From Flavobacterium sinopsychrotolerans (GTDB taxonomy: Bacteria; Bacteroidota; Bacteroidia; Flavobacteriales; Flavobacteriaceae), in assembly GCF_900110375.1 (NCBI RefSeq), contig NZ_FODN01000001.1, positions 806,001-870,000 of the forward strand: a stretch of DNA of 64,000 bases, read 5' to 3'. The notes beneath the pieces were generated by a model that searched no databases, had not been told where the DNA came from, and saw only the letters and a program-made list of their open reading frames with translations. Positions 34,099 to 44,481 of this stretch are shown here, in pieces (within the stretch, counting starts at the first letter, position 1; every line of letters starts with the position of its first letter). The position numbers and the translations under genes were made by a program.

Positions 34099-35481
34099 TT
34101 ATTTTATGGGAATTTTTGGAAAATTAATTATTGAACCTAATCCATCTTGAATTGACTTCCTACATTCTATTTTAAAATCATTATTATCATTAGCTGTTAG
34201 GTACTGACAAATGAAGAAAAGATCTATAGTTTTTATTAAACCTATTTTTTCTCTTTCAGCACCTTTAATACATTTTTGAGTAAAGAATTCTTTTCTTTTT
34301 TCTATTTGAATTAATCTATGAGGATTTCCAAATAATAATCCAAATGCTTTTTCTTCAACTTCTGCACGTTCAAAATCTTCATTTAATGAGTCTTGAAGTT
34401 GTCGGAACTTTCCAATATCTATTGATTTGCTATCTTTTCCTTCACATTCACCAATGTATCTAACGTTTTCTGGAGAAGTTATAACTTGATCTAATTCTAA
34501 AACTCCATCATCGAAATTGGCAGCTGTGTATCCTATTATTTCTAATGCTTTTATTACAGCGATTTCTAATGGTTTTCCTGTTTCAAATAAAAGATCTTTA
34601 TATATTTCGTCATTCTTAAAAACTATCTCTAATCTTTCTTTTTCTTGCTCAAGTTCCTTTATGGATGAATTAACATTACCCAATAATTCTTGGGTGATTT
34701 CAGCTTTTTTCAAACTTAATTCTTTGTCATTGAGCCAATCAGGTTTTACTGTTTTTTCTACATTTGAAGAAATTTGTTTGTCAATTTCAATTATTCCAGT
34801 TAAAAGTTTTTTTCCAAAAATAATAGCCTTATTAGTCCATTCTCCATCTTTTTCGTAAAACTCATCTTTGTCATTATCTAAATAAGGTAAAATTATAACA
34901 TTACCTTCTTCCATTTTAAATGATATTGATAAAAGTTTATCTAATGTTTTTGTTTTAAGTAATTCCGTATAAGATTCTTGTGATTCAATATATGCTTCGA
35001 AAGTTAAGTCTTTTTCAAAAGTTTTAAAAAACGGTTTAATTAATTCATTTTGACAGACTATTTTCTTGCCATTTGAATTATGAACCTCAAGTTCAAATGG
35101 AAGTGCTTTATAGTTATTTTGTAATTCAACTAAATTAGTCACTTTTTGATTTCTTCCAGTTCCACTTGTTTGTCTTTGGCCACTATCGATATAAAATTCA
35201 TCTTTATATTTTAAAAGTACAAATAGATTTCTACCGCTTTTTAAGTAAGAACCTAATTCTTTTCTCCAATGTTTAATTGAATCAACAATTCTAGTTGAAG
35301 TATTAAGATTATATGATCTTTTACCTCTATAATTATTTTCATTATAATCATCAAAAGTATCTTTAAAATCAGGACAAAAAATAACTAAATCAGCATCCGA
35401 AAGAGATTTTTGGCTATCAATTGAAATATAATCATCCTCGTTTGTTGGTAATTGATAACCTACTGATAAAATTTCTTTCAT
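34099..35481 (-). CDS. Uncharacterised protein with N-terminal alpha/beta domain, coiled coil and C-terminal PD-(D/E)xK nuclease-like domain
   Basis: A 460-aa protein, no signal peptide. The start at 35481 is used because the longer frame (35523) adds residues that run through a REP-like region. The N-terminal part (about 1-205) looks like a Rossmann or amidotransferase-like fold (SLSDADLVIFCPDF, LKSGRNLFVLLKY, EGNVIILPYL). A helical linker follows (about 255-295, charged, likely coiled coil). Then comes LLFETGKPLEIAVIKALEIIGY, with E306, D331 in LELDQV and E347-x-K349 in GECEGKDS, the pattern of a PD-(D/E)xK nuclease. It stands alone between two REP families. A defence role is a reasonable guess but unproven. 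Confidence 0.65.
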   Translation of the reverse strand: MKEILSVGYQLPTNEDDYISIDSQKSLSDADLVIFCPDFKDTFDDYNENNYRGKRSYNLNTSTRIVDSIKHWRKELGSYLKSGRNLFVLLKYKDEFYIDSGQRQTSGTGRNQKVTNLVELQNNYKALPFELEVHNSNGKKIVCQNELIKPFFKTFEKDLTFEAYIESQESYTELLKTKTLDKLLSISFKMEEGNVIILPYLDNDKDEFYEKDGEWTNKAIIFGKKLLTGIIEIDKQISSNVEKTVKPDWLNDKELSLKKAEITQELLGNVNSSIKELEQEKERLEIVFKNDEIYKDLLFETGKPLEIAVIKALEIIGYTAANFDDGVLELDQVITSPENVRYIGECEGKDSKSIDIGKFRQLQDSLNEDFERAEVEEKAFGLLFGNPHRLIQIEKRKEFFTQKCIKGAEREKIGLIKTIDLFFICQYLTANDNNDFKIECRKSIQDGLGSIINFPKIPIK

Positions 35482-35532
35482 AATTACATATTTGTATTTT
35501 GCACAGATTTTATAATTGCACACAACTTGTAT

Positions 35533-35600
35533 ATAGGCGCTACAAAATAGCGCATGTACATCTTATTTTTTTGGATAGGCGCTACTGCATAGCGTATTAC
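35533..35600. repeat. Tandem REP-like hairpin pair
   Basis: Two direct copies of ATAGGCGCTAC-(loop)-ATAGCG at 35533-35559 and 35575-35600, each a GCGCTA/TAGCGC-type hairpin. The family differs from the RAYT's own REPs. The pair lies just upstream of the nuclease-like gene. Confidence 0.65.
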
Positions 35601-35685
35601 TTTCAAATATACACTTTAATAATTATCTTACAAATCATCAAATGGACTTTTTATTTGTAAATTATCGTCATCGCTAAATCGCATG

Positions 35686-35758
35686 AAGGATGGCAGCGGA
35701 AATCCTTTTATGTAGTCCCGAAGATTCGGGACTACATAAAAGATTGCAGCGAACAGCC
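35686..35758 (+). repeat. Dispersed intergenic structured repeat, copy 3
   Basis: GAAGGATGGCAGCGGAAATCC, then a perfect 18-bp stem (35705-35722 with 35725-35742), then GCAGCGAACAGCC. Head and tail are shorter and more diverged than in the copies at 4138 and 24202, but the order GGCAGC - ATCC - hairpin - CAGCGAACAGC is the same. Confidence 0.6.
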
Positions 35759-35802
35759 TGACGCAGCTGTAACGCAGAGCAAGCTGGGACATGCCCAAAA
35801 AA

Positions 35803-35831
35803 AATCCCTTTTGAAAATATCAAAAGGGATT
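35803..35831 (-). terminator. Terminator after hflX
   Basis: A 12-bp perfect stem (35803-35814 with 35820-35831), followed on the minus strand by a T-run. It lies 25 bp past the hflX stop. Confidence 0.85.
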
Positions 35832-35855
35832 GTGTATTTTATGTTTACGAGAAAA

Positions 35856-37106
35856 TTATTCGTTTTCTTCTTCGTCTTTGTCTTCTTTTTCCACCGCGTC
35901 TTTATAATCCGGATATAAAAATTTATTGTACGGAAAACGGGTGATGTGAATTTGTCTTACGGCTTCGTAAACGCGTTCTCTAAATTCCTCGAAATTTTCT
36001 TTCTCGGTAGCCGAAATGAATAACGCATTTTGCTCTCCAACTCTGCTCATCCAAGTCGCTTTCCATTCTTCCAGCGTGTAATGTCTTGGCGTTTTTTCGG
36101 TCATTAAATCATCTTCATCAATAGTCAAATGCTTATACGCATCGATTTTGTTGAAAACCATAATTACCGGTTTGTCATTTGCCTTGATGTCCAATAACGT
36201 TTGGTTTACGGATGCAATATGATCTTCAAATTCCGGATGCGAAATATCAACTACATGCAATAACAAATCCGCTTCGCGAACCTCATCCAGCGTACTTTTG
36301 AAAGAATCAACCAGTTGTGTTGGCAATTTCCTGATAAATCCTACGGTATCCGAAAGCAGGAAAGGCAGGTTTTTGATAACTACTTTTCTAACGGTCGTAT
36401 CCAAAGTTGCAAAAAGTTTGTTCTCTACAAAAACGTCACTTTTCCCAACAGCATTCATCAAAGTCGATTTCCCCACATTAGTATACCCAACCAGAGCCAC
36501 GCGTACCATGGAACCGCGATTGCCTCTTTGCGTTCCCATTTGTTTGTCGATTGCTTTGATTTTATCTTTCAATAAAGCGATTCTATCTCTTACAATACGT
36601 CTGTCTGTCTCAATCTCTGTTTCACCAGGTCCACGCATTCCAATTCCCCCTTTTTGACGTTCAAGGTGTGTCCACAGTCCCGATAATCGAGGCAACATAT
36701 AGATACATTGTGCTAATTCTACCTGCGTTCTTGCATACGAAGTCTCGGCACGTTGCGCAAAAATATCTAGGATAAGGTGCGTTCTATCCAGAATTTTACA
36801 TTCTGTTATGATTTTAGATATATTTTTTTGTTGTGAAGGCGATAATTCATCATCAAATACCAAAGTTGAGATATCATTTTCTTTTACAAAAAGATGAATC
36901 TCTTCAATTTTTCCAGTTCCTACAAAAGTTTTAGGATTAGGACGTTCCATTTTTTGCGAAAAACGTTTCACCACTTGACCTCCTGCGGTAAAAGTCAAAA
37001 ACTCCAATTCGTCAAGATATTCGTTTAGTTTCTCTTCACTTTGGTTTTGAGTCACAATACCAACTATAGCCGTTTTTTCGAAATTTATTACTTCTTTTTC
37101 TAACAT
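35856..37106 (-). CDS. hflX: GTPase HflX
   Basis: A 416-aa ribosome-associated GTPase that splits or rescues stalled ribosomes. The HflX-specific N-terminal domain includes KTFVGTGKIEEI and LSPSQQKNISKI. The linker has RLSGLWTHLERQKGGIGMRGPGETEIETDRR. The G domain has G1 GYTNVGKSTLM, G3 DTVGFIRKLP and G4 NKID. The C-terminus is acidic and charged. Length is normal. A possible minus-strand -7 element (complement of 37123-37130) precedes the start. Confidence 0.96.
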   Translation of the reverse strand: MLEKEVINFEKTAIVGIVTQNQSEEKLNEYLDELEFLTFTAGGQVVKRFSQKMERPNPKTFVGTGKIEEIHLFVKENDISTLVFDDELSPSQQKNISKIITECKILDRTHLILDIFAQRAETSYARTQVELAQCIYMLPRLSGLWTHLERQKGGIGMRGPGETEIETDRRIVRDRIALLKDKIKAIDKQMGTQRGNRGSMVRVALVGYTNVGKSTLMNAVGKSDVFVENKLFATLDTTVRKVVIKNLPFLLSDTVGFIRKLPTQLVDSFKSTLDEVREADLLLHVVDISHPEFEDHIASVNQTLLDIKANDKPVIMVFNKIDAYKHLTIDEDDLMTEKTPRHYTLEEWKATWMSRVGEQNALFISATEKENFEEFRERVYEAVRQIHITRFPYNKFLYPDYKDAVEKEDKDEEENE

Positions 37107-37250
37107 ATTTTTGAATAAGTTACAAATTTAATGATTTGTAAGGGACTTATTGAGTTCTGGGTTTATAAAAAAATCATAACGTGTGAATAATGATAGTATT
37201 TTGGTCGAACGCCATATTAGACCAAACAAGCCCCGAAAGAAATTAGCAAA

Positions 37251-37280
37251 TTTGCCGAATTTGAAAATCAAATACGTTTG
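37251..37280 (+). promoter_or_regulatory. Promoter for the DUF6377 gene (TTTG-N18-TACGTTTG)
   Basis: TTTG at 37251-37254 and TACGTTTG at 37273-37280 match both halves of the Bacteroidota consensus. The leader to the ATG at 37346 is about 58 nt. Confidence 0.65.
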
Positions 37281-37345
37281 CCATGCTTACTATAGCAGTT
37301 CCATTGGATTTTTAATTATTTTTACAGCAATTTAATACCATTTGA

Positions 37346-38992
37346 ATGAATCGCTTTTTGACTGTACTTATTGCGTTACTGCTTCCTGTTTTTCTTTTTG
37401 CCCAAAATAATTCTGAACAATTATTGCAGGAATTGGATCAAACAGTTGAGGATTACCAATTGTATTCAGATAAAAAAGAGATTCAAATCAACAAACTCAA
37501 AGAACTGCTGCCTTCTTCTTCTACCGATATTCAAAAATATGATGTTTACGGAAAATTGTATGCGGAATATAAATCGTATCAATCGGATTCCGCGTTGATT
37601 TACGCTCGAAAGAGTTTTCAAATTGCCGAAAAACTAAATGACATTGAAAAGCTAAATCATGCCCGATTAAATCTAGCGTCCATCATGGGAACATTAGGAA
37701 TGTACAAGGAAGCAACCGACATTCTTAATCGAATCAACATCACTACTTCACCCGAATTAAAAGGTTATTATTTCACCGTAAATAGCGCCGTTTATGGCTA
37801 TATGTCTGATTATGCGGCTTCGCTTCAGGAAAAAAAGAAGTATATTGTTTTAACAAAAAAGTACCGTGATTCTTCTTTAAACTATTACAAACCACAATCA
37901 AGCGCCTATATTATGGCGAAATCCAGTACGCTTCTTGATGCCGGAAAACACAAGGAAACACTGACTTTATTACTGAACTATTTCCCGAAAATTGCTCACA
38001 ACAGTGATGATCGAGCGGTTATTGCCTACATTATTTCACAGGCGTATCGCCAAAAAAAAGACTTTAATCAGGAGAAAAAATGGTTGACTATTTCGGCTAT
38101 TTCCGATTTGCAATTGGCCAAGAAAGAATATATTTCGTTGCGTTCGTTGGCTTTTCTGATGTATGAAAACGGAGCTATTGACCGCGCTTACAAATACATA
38201 AAACGCTCGCTTGAAGATGCCCTTTTCTGTAATGCACGCCTACGAACCTATGAAATATCTAAGATGTTGCCCATTATCAACGAAGCGTATCAAAAACAAA
38301 ATGAAACCAATCGATTTCAGTTGGTATTGTTTTTAATAAGTGTGAGTATCTTATCCGTGTTCTTGTTGGCGGTGCTTTTTTTACTTTTTAAGCAAATGAA
38401 AAAATTATCCAAAGCAAAGCAGGATTTAAGTTTGGCCAACAGTAAGCTTTCGGAGTTGAATACTGAACTAAATACTTTCAATGAGAAGTTAAACGAGACG
38501 AATTATACGCTGACCGAAGCCAATCTTTTGAAAGAAATATACATTGGCCGTTACATGGATCAGTGTTCAGATTACATCGGCAAGTTAGACGAATACCGCC
38601 GAAAATTGAATGTGATGGCAACAACGGGAAAAATGAATGACTTAATCAGTGCCGTAAAATCAAAACAATTTGTCGAAAATGAACTGGCTGCATTTCTCAC
38701 GAATTTCGACAAGACTTTCCTGCAACTCTTTCCTAATTTCATACCAGAATTCAGCGATTTGTTGATTGATAAAGAAGCGATACAATTGAAGGAAGGCGAA
38801 CTACTGAATACGGAACTCCGAATCTTTGCACTCATCCGTTTGGGCATTAAAGACAGTGCAAAAATTTCGACATTTCTTCGGTATTCGGTATCCACAATTT
38901 ACAATTACCGTTCGCAACTCAAAAACAAAGCAGCGGGTCCAAGAGAAGATTTTGAGGCCAAAGTAATGCGGATTGGAACCAATCTAAAATAG
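37346..38992 (+). CDS. DUF6377 family membrane-bound regulator with TPR-like sensor region
   Basis: A 548-aa protein. A signal peptide (ending LFAQ) leads into a helical, TPR-like periplasmic region (about 30-320). One membrane segment follows (FQLVLFLISVSILSVFLLAV, about 328-350), then a cytoplasmic coiled coil (about 355-400) and a C-terminal domain ending in an HTH-like block (LRIFALIRLGIKDSAKISTFLRYSVSTIYNYR). This layout resembles DUF6377/SusR-like one-component regulators. It lies directly upstream of a GH97 gene with which it is probably functionally linked, but each gene appears to have its own signals. Confidence 0.85.
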   Translation: MNRFLTVLIALLLPVFLFAQNNSEQLLQELDQTVEDYQLYSDKKEIQINKLKELLPSSSTDIQKYDVYGKLYAEYKSYQSDSALIYARKSFQIAEKLNDIEKLNHARLNLASIMGTLGMYKEATDILNRINITTSPELKGYYFTVNSAVYGYMSDYAASLQEKKKYIVLTKKYRDSSLNYYKPQSSAYIMAKSSTLLDAGKHKETLTLLLNYFPKIAHNSDDRAVIAYIISQAYRQKKDFNQEKKWLTISAISDLQLAKKEYISLRSLAFLMYENGAIDRAYKYIKRSLEDALFCNARLRTYEISKMLPIINEAYQKQNETNRFQLVLFLISVSILSVFLLAVLFLLFKQMKKLSKAKQDLSLANSKLSELNTELNTFNEKLNETNYTLTEANLLKEIYIGRYMDQCSDYIGKLDEYRRKLNVMATTGKMNDLISAVKSKQFVENELAAFLTNFDKTFLQLFPNFIPEFSDLLIDKEAIQLKEGELLNTELRIFALIRLGIKDSAKISTFLRYSVSTIYNYRSQLKNKAAGPREDFEAKVMRIGTNLK

Positions 38993-39013
38993 AAAAATCC
39001 TGTTTTTCAAGGA

Positions 39014-39044
39014 GGTCTTTGGGATTAAAACAATCTCAAAGACC
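39014..39044 (+). terminator. Terminator after the DUF6377 gene
   Basis: GGTCTTTG at 39014-39021 pairs with CAAAGACC at 39037-39044, extended inward by five pairs including one G-T, and followed by a run of T. Confidence 0.75.
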
Positions 39045-39172
39045 ACTTTTTTATTATAAATCTACCACTTTTTTTAAATACTAAATTTACATAATAAACA
39101 GTTATTCAGTATCTTGCATTTAAAAAAGAGAAATACAATCTACTTTTTTATGATGACAAAAATATGTAGTGT

Positions 39173-39185
39173 GTAAAGCGTTTAC
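39173..39185. promoter_or_regulatory. Operator-like palindrome upstream of GH97
   Basis: GTAAA-GCG-TTTAC, a 13-bp palindrome resembling LacI-family operators, 104 bp before the GH97 start. AAACGTT-type words follow at about 39208-39213. No LacI gene is in the window, so regulation is a guess. Confidence 0.35.
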
Positions 39186-39285
39186 TTTTACCTTTTCGAA
39201 ATATGGAAAACGTTGCATTTTCAATAAATCGATTTCGTAAAATCATATTCTATTACCAAACCTGAAAAATTAATTTATATTTTAA

Positions 39286-41406
<2,121 letters not shown>

Positions 41407-41416
41407 CTAACTATAA

Positions 41417-41440
41417 AAGGCTGTCTAAATAGACAGCCTT
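41417..41440 (+). terminator. Terminator after GH97
   Basis: A perfect 10-bp stem (AAGGCTGTCT and its complement) with an AAAT loop followed by T5. Confidence 0.9.
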
Positions 41441-41493
41441 TTTATTTTCTAAAAAATACGGAAAGAAAAACAGGATCATACATTGACTTTCTA

Positions 41494-42360
41494 TTATTCG
41501 TATAAATAATTAAACTCCGTTTTTACTATCCCATTTTCTTCTACAAGGGAACAGGATACTGGATAGTTTAAATTATTGTATTTGTATTTTCTGCTTTTAC
41601 CAATAGCATTTACTGCAGTAGAGGCAAAACTTAATTCATTATTATTAGATATTGATTCAAAATCAAATTCATCTTCATGAAAAGAAACTAGTGGCACAAT
41701 CGTTTTATAATTTTGACCAAAAATGTTTTTCACTATTAATAAATCAGCAGAGTTTTTATCATCAAAAGTATAGTTCTTGATTGATTTGTCACCAATCAAT
41801 CCTTTATGTCTGACAATATTGTCTTTGAAATACACATACTCTATTTTATTAACTATTTGTTGATTTCGATCCCTAGAAGAACGTCTGGCTACAAGTCCAT
41901 TTTCAACAACATATTCAATATCTTCAATCAAGGTTTGATGACTGTTACTTTTTTTAGTTACTGCTTTTACTCTTGATCCTTCGTAAGTAATAATAACTGT
42001 TTTAGTAACAAGTTCTCCACCTTCTTCGTATTTCTTGGTAAACTTTACCAATTGATCCTCTTTATTATAAGCGTAATTTACAACCTCTTTCCAGTTACTT
42101 CCTTGTCGTTCTTTGACTGTCATGTCCAATAATTCTTTTGGATTATAAAAAAAACTTTGAATAACGTCAGATGTTTTAATGGACTGTAATTTTCCGTCCT
42201 TAAATAAGATGGTTTTATTTATAATCTCACCACTTTTTAAATTACGGAAATTTGTCTTTACAATATTAATTTGCTTTAACTTGACTGAATTTTCTGAAAT
42301 TTGGCTTAGCATCAAACACGGCATGACCATCATAAATAAGGCAATAAAGTAGGTTTTCAT
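41494..42360 (-). CDS. Hypothetical secreted protein
   Basis: A 288-aa exported protein. The start at 42360 gives the signal peptide MKTYFIALFMMVMPCLMLSQ; an upstream start at 42408 would bury it. The mature part consists of repeated short beta-hairpin units of the type YxxxDNxVxxxKxxxGxK and YxxKNxLVxF, similar to Bacteroidota proteins built of RHS/YD-like or DUF4595-like repeats. No catalytic motif is visible. Confidence 0.7.
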   Translation of the reverse strand: MKTYFIALFMMVMPCLMLSQISENSVKLKQINIVKTNFRNLKSGEIINKTILFKDGKLQSIKTSDVIQSFFYNPKELLDMTVKERQGSNWKEVVNYAYNKEDQLVKFTKKYEEGGELVTKTVIITYEGSRVKAVTKKSNSHQTLIEDIEYVVENGLVARRSSRDRNQQIVNKIEYVYFKDNIVRHKGLIGDKSIKNYTFDDKNSADLLIVKNIFGQNYKTIVPLVSFHEDEFDFESISNNNELSFASTAVNAIGKSRKYKYNNLNYPVSCSLVEENGIVKTEFNYLYE

Positions 42361-42492
42361 TAGGTATTTATATTGATTTGGAATGGCCAAAATACAAAAA
42401 CCAATCAAAGTATAAAATTTTTATTCCAAATTTATATTTTTCAGCTTGAATGCCATCTGTTTAGGTTTATGCATGGTGTTTCTATCAAAAAA

Positions 42493-42526
42493 ACAGGAGT
42501 TATCTCCAAAAATAGATAACTCCTGT
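42493..42526. terminator. Bidirectional terminator near the FKBP gene
   Basis: A 13-bp perfect stem (42493-42505 with 42514-42526) with A- and T-runs on either side, between the FKBP gene and the start of the secreted protein gene. Confidence 0.85.
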
Positions 42527-42575
42527 TTTTTATATGATAACTCTTCAGTTTTTAATAATATCTGAGCAATGAATC

Positions 42576-43025
42576 TTAATTTATTGTAATAAGTTTAACC
42601 TCAAAAATAAGCACAGAACCTCCGGGAATTGGACCTCTATCGTCATTCCCATATCCAAGGCGAGCAGGAATTAAAAGAATTCCACTTCCGCCTTCTTTAA
42701 AATAAGGGATACCTTCTGTCCAGCCTTTTATCACTTGGTTTAAACCAAATGAAATACCTTCCGCTTCACTTTCGTCGAATACCGATCCATTAGTAAAATA
42801 GCCTTTGTAAGCAACTGTTACATTAGAGGTTGCGGTAGGTTGTTCACCAGTTCCCGCTTCATTAACTACATAATACAAACCTGAATCGCTTCTTTGGGCT
42901 GTTAAATTATTTTTTGCGATATATGCAATAATATCTTGTTCATTTTGGGCAACATAGTCAACTTTTTTGTCTTTTGAACAAGACATACTAAGTACTAAAG
43001 TAAGTGCAAAAAGGATTTTTTTCAT
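42576..43025 (-). CDS. FKBP-type peptidyl-prolyl isomerase, lipoprotein
   Basis: A 149-aa lipoprotein (lipobox LSMSC) with one FKBP domain (about 55-149). Its blocks are VTVAYKGYFTNGSVFDES, VIKGWTEGIPYFKEGG and ILLIPARLGYGNDDRGPIPGGSVLIFEVKLI. The usual prolyl-isomerase pocket residues (Tyr, Phe-Asp, Val-Ile, Trp, Tyr) are all present. It probably helps fold exported proteins in the periplasm. Gliding-motility-associated relatives exist in flavobacteria, but this gene has no gld neighbours. Confidence 0.93.
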   Translation of the reverse strand: MKKILFALTLVLSMSCSKDKKVDYVAQNEQDIIAYIAKNNLTAQRSDSGLYYVVNEAGTGEQPTATSNVTVAYKGYFTNGSVFDESEAEGISFGLNQVIKGWTEGIPYFKEGGSGILLIPARLGYGNDDRGPIPGGSVLIFEVKLITIN

Positions 43026-43115
43026 AATAAATTTTATTTAAAGAAGGCAAATATAATGAAAATGTGACTGTAGCGATGCTAAAAATCAACCCCCTCCTTT
43101 TCTTTTAAATAAAAA

Positions 43116-44471
43116 TCATTTGTCCCCAAAAACCTGAACATCATCTACTTGAAAAGCGCCATCCAAAGCCAGATTTTTCCCGGAGCCGGTATATTTGAAA
43201 GCAATGTTAATTTTACCTTTATAAGAAGATAAATCTACTGCGCCACTTCCTATAAATTGATACCATGCTGTAGCTTGTTTAGGCAAATTTACAACTAACG
43301 GAGTCCACGTTGCGGAAGCCACATTCAGTCCGTCAAAATCAGAGGAAACATAAACTTCTAAAGAATTCAATGGTGAGTCAACATCTAAATGATGCTGAGC
43401 CGTCCTAAAAGTCAAGACTTCTTTAGTATGAACATCCATGTCAATTTTTGGCGAAATCAGCCAAGCAATATTGGATACGACTTTAGTTCCTGAAATGCTA
43501 AACTCGGCATAACCGTTTCCGGAATACACTGTCCCTTTCCAGAAAAGCGTTCCTGATTGAACCATATTTGACCAACTGGGAAGACTCAATTTTGAGTTAT
43601 CCACTACTTTTTCAAAATCTTCAGAGAAGAAAGGAACTGCTCTTGTTCCAGTCATAACGACGTCTTTTTCGGAGCGGGGCAATAATTGGTAATCCGTTCC
43701 GTATTTCGTCAAAATCCCTCGTACTTTTCCGCTTCCTTCCGGAACTAATTTAGTTGCAAAATCAGAAAAACTACTGGTTCTAAAATAGATTTGATTCCCT
43801 AATTTATCCATCAAACCCCAATTCGTTGCACCGCCCACATTATTGGTTTCTTCAAAATAATGACGGCCAATTGCCAATGCCGAAAACTGAACATCAGACA
43901 ACTCAACCAACGTATTCAAATTAGAATCATTCAGCAGTTCCGACATTGTTAACGACCGAACTAAAGCCTCTTCCTTTACATTCGTACAAGAAGCATTCAA
44001 CACTTTTTTATACTCATTTTGCGAAAGTCGCCCCACGCCACCTTCATTGTAAGAATTCACAAAAATACTTCCGATACGCATTCCGCCAAACGAAATATCC
44101 GTGTATTGATTTTTCAAATTGATGTATACTTTATTGCCCAACCTATAGTCAATATACAAATTTGTAGCATCCACAGGAACACTAAATCCTATGGCTGGCG
44201 TTGTGGCTGTTGCCAAAGTCTGAAAGGAAATCGACTTGAAAAAATTACCCGATTCATCGCTGGAAACCACATATGCCTCGATGACATCATCGTATTTGTA
44301 TTGCGTTACAATCGCATTTGCAACCGCATGAACTTCGCTGACAGTTTTATTAGTCACTAAATCCGGCTGTGTGCAAATAAGTTTTGGAGCCACAACCTCA
44401 TCGGTCACGCAACTACCAAATGTGATTGTCATCAGTAAAAATAGAACCGATTTGTAAAATGTTGATTTCAT
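43116..44471 (-). CDS. DUF5689 domain lipoprotein with choice-of-anchor-like C-terminal domain
   Basis: A 451-aa surface lipoprotein (lipobox FGSC). The N-terminal two thirds match DUF5689 (ALVRSLTMSELLNDSNLNTLVELSDVQF, GKVRGILTKYGTDYQLLPRSEKDV), built of OB-like repeats. The C-terminal third (about 290-451) is a jelly-roll domain (FFSEDFEKV..., WLISPKIDMDVHTKEVLTFRTA, GAFQVDDVQVFG). It follows the TonB-dependent receptor by 10 bp, so the two are translated from one message. It is probably the surface partner of that receptor, and the ligand is unknown. Confidence 0.85.
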   Translation of the reverse strand: MKSTFYKSVLFLLMTITFGSCVTDEVVAPKLICTQPDLVTNKTVSEVHAVANAIVTQYKYDDVIEAYVVSSDESGNFFKSISFQTLATATTPAIGFSVPVDATNLYIDYRLGNKVYINLKNQYTDISFGGMRIGSIFVNSYNEGGVGRLSQNEYKKVLNASCTNVKEEALVRSLTMSELLNDSNLNTLVELSDVQFSALAIGRHYFEETNNVGGATNWGLMDKLGNQIYFRTSSFSDFATKLVPEGSGKVRGILTKYGTDYQLLPRSEKDVVMTGTRAVPFFSEDFEKVVDNSKLSLPSWSNMVQSGTLFWKGTVYSGNGYAEFSISGTKVVSNIAWLISPKIDMDVHTKEVLTFRTAQHHLDVDSPLNSLEVYVSSDFDGLNVASATWTPLVVNLPKQATAWYQFIGSGAVDLSSYKGKINIAFKYTGSGKNLALDGAFQVDDVQVFGDK

Positions 44472-44481
44472 ATGCTTTAAT

